DNA from: an uncultured Burkholderiales bacterium
GTDB lineage: Bacteria; Pseudomonadota; Gammaproteobacteria; Burkholderiales; Burkholderiaceae_C
Reading direction: 5' to 3'
Length of the DNA stretch: 12,874 bases
Assembly (NCBI GenBank): GCA_903926695.1
Contig: CAIYKK010000445.1
Coordinates: 1-12,874, forward strand
Of the stretch, positions 7,968 to 12,874 are shown piece after piece. The notes beneath the pieces are model-generated. The model searched no databases and had not been told where the DNA came from. It saw only the letters and a list, made by a program, of their open reading frames with translations. The translations under genes were made by a program, and so were the position numbers. How positions within the stretch are numbered: position 1 is the stretch's first letter; every line of letters begins with the position of its first letter.

Positions 7968-9122
7968 TCAATAGACCAGCTCTCCAGTATTGCTCACGAT
8001 GGCCAGCTCGACATGGCTGGCGCCGTTGTGCGACTGCGGGCTGTAGCGAATGGTGAACTTGCCATAGCGCACTTCGCCCAGGCTTTCCATGGCTTTGATG
8101 AAGTTGTCGGTGTTGAGTTTGGGGCCCGCTGCTCTGAAACCCTGCACCAGCAGCTTGGCATGCACAAAGCCCTCGAACTGGGCCGCCGATGGTTTGGCAG
8201 AGGCATTTTTGTTGCTGAGCAGGCCCAAGTATTCGGACACGATGGGGGTTGAGGCGTTGCGGATGGACGGCACGATCTGGGCCAGAATGATGCCGCGCGC
8301 CTGCGGCCCCAGGTCTTTGTTCAGCGTGTCCACATTGGCCACCGAAAAGCCGTAAAGAAGGGGCCGCTGCGAGGCGTAAATCGCCCGTGTCATGTTGGAA
8401 AAAGTGGTGCCCGCTGTGCCCATGATGACGGCTTGGGGGGCGGCTTTTTGCAGCAGGAAGGCGGCATTTTTGAAGTCCGGTCTTTTCGGATCGAGCTTGA
8501 CCTCGGCGATCAGCGGCAGCTTGAGTTTTTCGGCGGCGTGCTTGACTTCGGCCAGCAGCGTTTTGCCAAAGCCGTCGTCCTGGTAAACCATGGCCACCTT
8601 GGTGGTGCCCATCTGGCGCAGTTGCTGCACGATGCGCAGCGCTTCGTCGCTGTAGCCCGCACGCACGTGGAACAGGTAGCGGTTGTAGCCCACGCGCAGG
8701 GTGGAGGCGCCGGTGACCGGGCCGAACACAATGGTTTTGCTTTGAATCGCCAGCGGCAGCAGGGCTACGGTGTGGGGCGTGCCGGTGGGCTGAAAAAGCA
8801 CAAATACCTCGTCGTCGTCAATCAGCTTTTTGGTGTTTTCCACCGATTGCGCGACATCAAAGCCGTCATCGATCTGGGTGTAAAAAATCTTGCGTCCGTT
8901 GACGCCGCCGTTGGCGTTAACCGAGTCAAAGTACAGCTTGGCGCCTGCCCCGTAGGACAGGGTCTGCGGGCCCAGCGGCCCGGTCAGCACGGCCGAGGCG
9001 CCGATGCGGATTTCGGTATCCGTCACGCCCGCGTCCACCGCCTGCGCGCCCGAAACGGTCAGAGCGAGTACGGCAGCACACAAGGTTGAGGCAAGGGAGA
9101 TGTGGTTCAGAGCGGCTGGCAA
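7968..9122 (-). CDS. ABC transporter periplasmic substrate-binding protein, Leu/Ile/Val type
   Basis: This is a type I periplasmic binding protein of the branched-chain amino-acid family (Peripla_BP_6, LivK-like), which captures a solute for an ABC importer. The 384 residues fit the family. Residues 1-28 form a Sec signal peptide ending AQA before VDAG. The mature protein opens with the family-typical TDTEIRIGASAVLTGPLG, then GVNGRKIFYTQIDD and the VYQDDGFGKTLL hinge region. The start is TTG at 9122-9120. There is an in-frame TAG five codons upstream, no ATG in the signal-peptide region, and a GAGGA about 8 bp before the TTG. No permease or ATPase gene lies next to it, so it is an orphan here, which is common for this family in Burkholderiales. 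The true ligand (amino acid, amide, urea or aromatic acid) cannot be told from the sequence. Confidence 0.9.
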   Translation of the reverse strand: MPAALNHISLASTLCAAVLALTVSGAQAVDAGVTDTEIRIGASAVLTGPLGPQTLSYGAGAKLYFDSVNANGGVNGRKIFYTQIDDGFDVAQSVENTKKLIDDDEVFVLFQPTGTPHTVALLPLAIQSKTIVFGPVTGASTLRVGYNRYLFHVRAGYSDEALRIVQQLRQMGTTKVAMVYQDDGFGKTLLAEVKHAAEKLKLPLIAEVKLDPKRPDFKNAAFLLQKAAPQAVIMGTAGTTFSNMTRAIYASQRPLLYGFSVANVDTLNKDLGPQARGIILAQIVPSIRNASTPIVSEYLGLLSNKNASAKPSAAQFEGFVHAKLLVQGFRAAGPKLNTDNFIKAMESLGEVRYGKFTIRYSPQSHNGASHVELAIVSNTGELVY

Positions 9123-9330
9123 AGTGGTTTTCCTCTATTTATTTTTTGTAAATAATTGCGGTATTTGGTAAGAATATACAACTCAACGGGGGTAACCATA
9201 GCACCAGGCCCTTGATGAACCCGCTGTCATGGGACTGAAACATCGCTGCGCCACATTATCGAGGTCATCAATCCCTGCTGATGCCGGCCGTTTTTGCTGC
9301 GTGCAGCCTTGTTTGTCTGGAGCCAAACCC
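9123..9330. promoter_or_regulatory. AT-rich divergent control region, binding-protein gene / phoX-like gene
   Basis: These 208 bp separate the two divergent genes. The part at 9130-9182 is strikingly AT-rich against its surroundings, as expected of promoters in a GC-rich genome. A weak plus-strand pair, TTGTAA (9146-9151) and AAGAAT (9170-9175) at 18 bp, can be drawn, plus a short inverted repeat AAATA/TATTT (9150-9166). I could not assign a clear minus-strand promoter. The right half holds the Pho box candidate listed separately. An ATG at 9229 is in frame with the phoX-like gene but lacks signal-peptide character. Confidence 0.5.
9224..9241 (+). promoter_or_regulatory. Candidate Pho box upstream of the phoX-like gene
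   Basis: CTGTCATGGGACTGAAAC matches the PhoB-box layout. The first heptamer CTGTCAT (9224-9230) is perfect against the E. coli consensus; the second, CTGAAAC (9235-9241), matches five of seven and starts exactly 11 bp later. A third CTG begins at 9246, keeping the 11-bp phase. CATTAT (9254-9259), 12 bp beyond, could be the -10 (four of six bases). The spacer is GGGA instead of A/T-rich, so the match is degenerate. Its position about 90 bp before a PhoX-family gene supports PhoB control, but this is inference. Confidence 0.4.
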
Positions 9331-11334
9331 ATGAATTCTGTTGTGAATAATTCCCGTCGCCGTGTCCTGCAATTGCTGGGCGGCGCTCCCTTGCTGCCGC
9401 TGTCGTCCGCCTTGGCGGGGGCGGGTTTTCTTGCAGGCTGCGGCGGTGGCGCCGATGCGGTGGCCGCCTCTTCTGCCACTTCTGCCAGCCTGAGCGGCGT
9501 GAGCTTTTCCTCCACGGCGGCGCCCACGCTGGCGAACGCCGCCGCGATGGCCACGACCACGGTGAATTCCGTCATGTCGGTGAGTTTCAGCGATGCCAGC
9601 CAGCTCGATTTCAAACTGGCTTACCAACCCTTCTTCATCACCGGCGACTTGGTCGATGACATCAAGGGTGGCCAGATTCTGGCTGGCGGCTATTTCGACA
9701 TCTACAACAACAAGATCATCGACAAGACCGTGCCCGGCCAGGAGCGCCAGTTTTTCTCCGACTCCCCCGATGGCACCTCGCTGCTGACGGTGCCCGGTGC
9801 GAAGGTGGCGGGCGTCAAAGGCAACACGGTGTTTGCCGTGGTGCAGTTTGAATACACCACCTGGGCGCAAGACGGCGTGACCGCCATGTACGGCAAACTG
9901 CCGTCGCCCATCGCCGTGTTGACGCTGGACCAGGACACCGCCACCGGCAAACTGACGCTGGTCAAATACCACAACGTGGACACATCGGCGGTCAATGGCC
10001 TGTGGATCACCTGCGGCGCCAGCCTGTCGCCCTGGGGCACGCATTTGTCGAGCGAAGAGTACGAGCCCAACGCCTTCACCGCCGCGACCGATGCGCAGTT
10101 CATGGCGTTCAGCAAAAATCTCTACGGCAGCGAGACTGCCGCCAATCCTTACCACTACGGCCACCTGCCCGAAGTGACGGTCAAGGCTGACGGCACGGCC
10201 TCGATTCAAAAGCACTACTGCATGGGCCGCATCTCGCACGAACTGGTGCAGGTCATGCCGGACAACCGCACCGTGTTCATGGGCGACGATGCCACCAACA
10301 GCGGTTATTTTGTTTTCGTAGCCAACACCGAAAAAGACCTGTCCGCCGGAACGCTGTACGTGGCCAAAGTGGGCGCGGGTTTCAGCGTCGATCCGACAGC
10401 AGCGGCGGCGCCACTGAGCTGGATCAAGCTCGGCGTGGCCACCAGCGCCGAGATTAAAAACCTCGCCACAACCCTGAAACCCACCGACATCATGGATGTC
10501 AAAACCGCCGATCCGCTCGATGCGAGCTACACCAAAATCAAAGCCAGCGGCCGCACGGAGTGGATCAAGCTGGCGCCCGGCATGGAAAAAGCCGCCGCTT
10601 TCCTGGAAACCCACCGCTACGCCGCGCTGGTCGGCGCCTCGATGGGCTTTACCAAAATGGAAGGCACGACCGTCAACATCAAGGACAAGGTGGCTTATTC
10701 GGCCCTGCAAAACTGCATCAACTCGATGGTCAGCGGCCACGCCACCAACGCGCCCGGCAATGGCATTGCCCTGCCTGCGGCGCTCAACGCTGGCGCGGTG
10801 ATGGCGCTCAACCTCAAGGGCGGCCAAAAGGACGACAAGGGTGCAGCCATCAACAGCGAATGGATGCCGGTCGATACCAAGGCGTTGCTGGTCGGCGAAG
10901 ATCTGGCCGTCCCCGACGCGCTGGGCAACACCGCCAACCCGAACAAGGTCGCCAACCCCGATAACCTGAAGTTCTCCGAAAAGATGCGCACGCTGTTCAT
11001 CGGCGAGGACAGCAGCCAGCACGTTAACAACTTCCTGTGGGCCTACAACATCGACACGAAAAAGCTTTCGCGCATCATGTCGATTCCGGCGGGCGGCGAA
11101 TCGACCGGCCTGCATGCGGTCGATGAACTGAACGGCTGGACCTACATCATGAGCAACTTCCAGCACCCCGGCGACTGGGGTACGGGGAGCGATAAGACTT
11201 TCGATACCGGGTTGCACAAGAACGTTTACAAAACGCTCGATCCAGTGATCAAGGCCAATTACAAGGACAAGTTCGGCGCCGCCGTGGGCTACCTGACGGG
11301 CGAACTCAAACAAATCCGGCTGTCTGAAGCCTAA
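9331..11334 (+). CDS. PhoX-family (DUF839) phosphatase-like protein with Tat signal and lipobox
   Basis: This is a secreted protein of the PhoX/DUF839 family, whose studied members are Fe/Ca-dependent alkaline phosphatases that release phosphate from organic esters outside the cytoplasm. I choose the ATG at 9331 (667 residues): GGAG lies 8 bp upstream, and the signal peptide begins here. S8-R9-R10-R11-V12-L13 is a twin-arginine motif, followed by a hydrophobic core and the lipobox L34-A-G-C37, suggesting Tat export of a lipoprotein. Family motifs are C228-x5-PWGT-x-L-x2-EEYE (228-245), GRISHELVQ (299-307), VFMGDD (315-320) and the C-terminal LFIGEDSS and ESTGLHAVDE blocks, which carry acidic metal-ligand candidates. 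Residues 41-85 are Ser/Ala/Thr-rich. A Pho box candidate lies upstream and a terminator downstream, so it is probably monocistronic. Phosphatase activity is inferred; many DUF839 proteins are untested. Confidence 0.87.
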   Translation: MNSVVNNSRRRVLQLLGGAPLLPLSSALAGAGFLAGCGGGADAVAASSATSASLSGVSFSSTAAPTLANAAAMATTTVNSVMSVSFSDASQLDFKLAYQPFFITGDLVDDIKGGQILAGGYFDIYNNKIIDKTVPGQERQFFSDSPDGTSLLTVPGAKVAGVKGNTVFAVVQFEYTTWAQDGVTAMYGKLPSPIAVLTLDQDTATGKLTLVKYHNVDTSAVNGLWITCGASLSPWGTHLSSEEYEPNAFTAATDAQFMAFSKNLYGSETAANPYHYGHLPEVTVKADGTASIQKHYCMGRISHELVQVMPDNRTVFMGDDATNSGYFVFVANTEKDLSAGTLYVAKVGAGFSVDPTAAAAPLSWIKLGVATSAEIKNLATTLKPTDIMDVKTADPLDASYTKIKASGRTEWIKLAPGMEKAAAFLETHRYAALVGASMGFTKMEGTTVNIKDKVAYSALQNCINSMVSGHATNAPGNGIALPAALNAGAVMALNLKGGQKDDKGAAINSEWMPVDTKALLVGEDLAVPDALGNTANPNKVANPDNLKFSEKMRTLFIGEDSSQHVNNFLWAYNIDTKKLSRIMSIPAGGESTGLHAVDELNGWTYIMSNFQHPGDWGTGSDKTFDTGLHKNVYKTLDPVIKANYKDKFGAAVGYLTGELKQIRLSEA

Positions 11335-11375
11335 AGCAATCTTCCTCTAGAAGCGTAGCTCCGGCCCAGCCGGTT

Positions 11376-11407
11376 GCCCGGTCTTTCAGGAAGACCGGGC
11401 TTTTTTT
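11376..11407 (+). terminator. Rho-independent terminator of the phoX-like gene
   Basis: A perfect 10-bp stem, GCCCGGTCTT (11376-11385) pairing with AAGACCGGGC (11391-11400), closes a 5-base loop and is followed at once by seven T (11401-11407). It lies 41 bp after the stop codon. This is the clearest intrinsic terminator in the window and isolates the phoX-like transcript from the next gene. Confidence 0.93.
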
Positions 11408-11567
11408 CGTCCAATTTCAGCCGCAAAAAGCCAACACAGCTGCGGCGCTGCGGCCTACACTTTTGTCTGGCGCAAGCACGCGGGCCTCATCCAAGCCAGC
11501 CAGGCCAGGCGGCTTTCATCCCGCTGCCCACAAGGCGGCCATGAGCACAATCGCGGAGACAAACACC
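11408..11567. promoter_or_regulatory. Leader region of the indolepyruvate oxidoreductase gene
   Basis: These 160 bp lie between the terminator and the next start codon and should contain its promoter. I found no convincing -35/-10 pair. A perfect tandem duplication of GCTGCGGC (11439-11454) is visible, without known meaning. The ribosome-binding site GGAGA is at 11555-11559. Confidence 0.3.
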
Positions 11568-12874
11568 ATGAACGCCCCTCTACCCGAGTCCGTCCGAAAG
11601 GCGCTGGACACCGTCACGCTGGACGACAAATATTCACTTGAGCATGGCCGCGCCTTCATGAGCGGCGTACAGGCGCTGGTGCGGTTGCCCATGCTGCAGC
11701 AAACCCGCGACGCGCTGGTCGGCCTGAACACGGCGGGTTTTATCAGTGGCTACCGGGGCTCGCCGCTGGGCGGCTACGACCAGGCGCTATGGGCCGCCAA
11801 AAAACATCTGGCGGCGCACAACATCGTCTTTCAGCCGGGCGTCAATGAAGAGCTGGGCGCCACCGCCGTGTGGGGCAGCCAGCAGCTGGATCTGTACCCG
11901 GACAAGAACAAGTTCGACGGCGTGTTCGGCATCTGGTACGGCAAAGGGCCGGGCGTGGACCGCTGCTCGGACGTGTTCAAACACGCGAACATGGCGGGCA
12001 CGGCGAAACACGGCGGCGTCATTGCCATCGCCGCTGACGACCATGTCGCCAAAAGCTCAACTGCGCCGCACCAGAGCGACCATATTTTCAAAGCCTGCGG
12101 TCTGCCGGTGTTTTTTCCGTCCAGCGTGCAGGAGATTCTGGACATGGGGTTGCACGCGATTGCCATGAGCCGCTTCTCCGGCCTGTGGTCCGGCATGAAG
12201 ACGATTCAGGAGGTGGTCGAATCGTCCAGCTCGGTGTCGGTGGAGCCGGATCGCGTCAAAATCATCCTGCCCGAGGATTTTGAAATGCCGCCGGGCGGCC
12301 TGCATATCCGCTGGCCGGACGCGCCGCTGGCCCAGGAAGCGCGGCTGATGGATTACAAATGGTATGCCGCACTCGCCTATGTGCGCGCCAACAAGCTGAA
12401 CTACAACGTGATCGCCGGGCCTGACGACCGCTTCGGCCTGATCGCCAGCGGCAAGGCGTTCAACGACACGCGGCAAGCGCTGGCCGATCTGGGGCTGGAC
12501 GAAGCCACCTGCGGCCAGCTCGGCATCCGGCTGCACAAGGTCAACGTGGTTTGGCCGCTGGAGGCCAGCATGACGCGCGACTTTGCGCAGGGGCTGCAGG
12601 AAATTCTCGTCGTCGAAGAAAAGCGCCAGATCATCGAATACCAGCTCAAGGAAGAGCTGTACAACTGGCGCGCCGACGTGCGCCCGAACGTGCTGGGCAA
12701 GTTCGACGAGCCTGAAGGCGACCAGACCGGCGGCGAGTGGAGCCGCACCAACCCCAGCGACAGCTGGCTGCTGCGCGCCAAGGCGGATTTGACGCCCGCC
12801 CTCATCGCCAAAGCGATTGCCAAACGGCTGAAAAAGCTCGGCGTTCCCGCCGACATCACGGCGCACATGGACGA
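11568..12874 (+). CDS. Indolepyruvate ferredoxin oxidoreductase family protein (fused type), 5' part
   Basis: Enzymes of this thiamine-diphosphate family oxidatively decarboxylate indolepyruvate and other aryl-pyruvates to acyl-CoA, in aromatic amino-acid catabolism. I translated 435 codons to the right edge without a stop. The fused proteins of this family in betaproteobacteria have, to my knowledge, roughly 1150-1200 residues, so about a third is present. The N-terminal pyrimidine-binding domain shows GYRGSPLGGYD (61-71) and VNEELG (92-97), whose glutamates are candidates for cofactor activation, and DDHVAKSSTAPHQSDH follows near 155-170. A transketolase-C-like region starts about residue 285 (LIASGKAFNDTRQAL). 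The diphosphate-binding and gamma domains lie beyond the window. The ATG at 11568 has GGAGA 8 bp upstream. An in-frame ATG nine codons earlier (11541) is possible. The upstream terminator makes it an independent transcript. Confidence 0.92.
   Translation, partial: MNAPLPESVRKALDTVTLDDKYSLEHGRAFMSGVQALVRLPMLQQTRDALVGLNTAGFISGYRGSPLGGYDQALWAAKKHLAAHNIVFQPGVNEELGATAVWGSQQLDLYPDKNKFDGVFGIWYGKGPGVDRCSDVFKHANMAGTAKHGGVIAIAADDHVAKSSTAPHQSDHIFKACGLPVFFPSSVQEILDMGLHAIAMSRFSGLWSGMKTIQEVVESSSSVSVEPDRVKIILPEDFEMPPGGLHIRWPDAPLAQEARLMDYKWYAALAYVRANKLNYNVIAGPDDRFGLIASGKAFNDTRQALADLGLDEATCGQLGIRLHKVNVVWPLEASMTRDFAQGLQEILVVEEKRQIIEYQLKEELYNWRADVRPNVLGKFDEPEGDQTGGEWSRTNPSDSWLLRAKADLTPALIAKAIAKRLKKLGVPADITAHMD

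Noticed and set aside
9229..9330. An upstream ATG (9229) extending the phoX-like gene by 34 codons
   Set aside because: It would bury the twin-arginine signal 40 residues inside, overlaps the Pho box candidate and has no ribosome-binding site; the ATG at 9331 has one.
9268..11313. A 681-codon open frame antisense to the phoX-like gene
   Set aside because: It mirrors the codon bias of the opposite strand, is rich in His, Arg, Gly and Val without any recognisable domain, and the sense strand has clear family motifs.
11516..11731. A 71-codon minus-strand frame before and inside the indolepyruvate oxidoreductase gene start
   Set aside because: It overlaps the well-supported start region antisense and has no ribosome-binding site or recognisable motif.

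Overview
The window is high-GC chromosomal DNA with long, codon-biased genes and extensive antisense open frames. Gene content and order (glnE beside a yhdP-family gene and a Nit-type hydrolase, a lone Leu/Ile/Val-type binding protein, and a large fused indolepyruvate oxidoreductase) suggest a betaproteobacterium of the Burkholderiales, probably Comamonadaceae-like (Polaromonas, Rhodoferax or Acidovorax relatives). This rests on recalled family resemblance, not on a search. I see no rRNA, tRNA, CRISPR array, insertion sequence or phage gene.

Left part (1-6594): the 5' part of glnE (glutamine synthetase adenylyltransferase/adenylyl-removing enzyme) runs leftward off the edge. A 72-bp gap separates it from a rightward pair: a 1379-residue YhdP/AsmA-like envelope protein and, overlapping its stop codon by one base, a Nit1-type amidase (probable deaminated glutathione amidase). 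The pair is probably translationally coupled.

Middle (6597-9122): a 44-codon single-span membrane protein on the minus strand ends 2 bp from the amidase. It starts head-to-head with mltA (lipoprotein lytic transglycosylase), so that the two ATG codons share a CATG. mltA converges, across a GC-rich inverted repeat, on a periplasmic binding protein gene read leftward from a TTG start.

Right part (9123-12874): an AT-rich 208-bp divergent region lies between the binding protein gene and a 667-residue PhoX/DUF839 protein that carries both a twin-arginine signal and a lipobox. A degenerate Pho box lies about 90 bp before its start, which fits phosphate-starvation control. A strong intrinsic terminator follows. 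The window ends inside the 5' third of a fused indolepyruvate ferredoxin oxidoreductase gene.

Most of the content is housekeeping or envelope-related: nitrogen regulation, outer-membrane lipid homeostasis, metabolite repair, peptidoglycan turnover, solute uptake, phosphate scavenging and aromatic amino-acid catabolism. I found no convincing new multi-gene system. The points most worth a second look are the putative Pho box, the CATG head-to-head start with its small membrane protein, and the dual Tat/lipoprotein signal of the PhoX-like protein.
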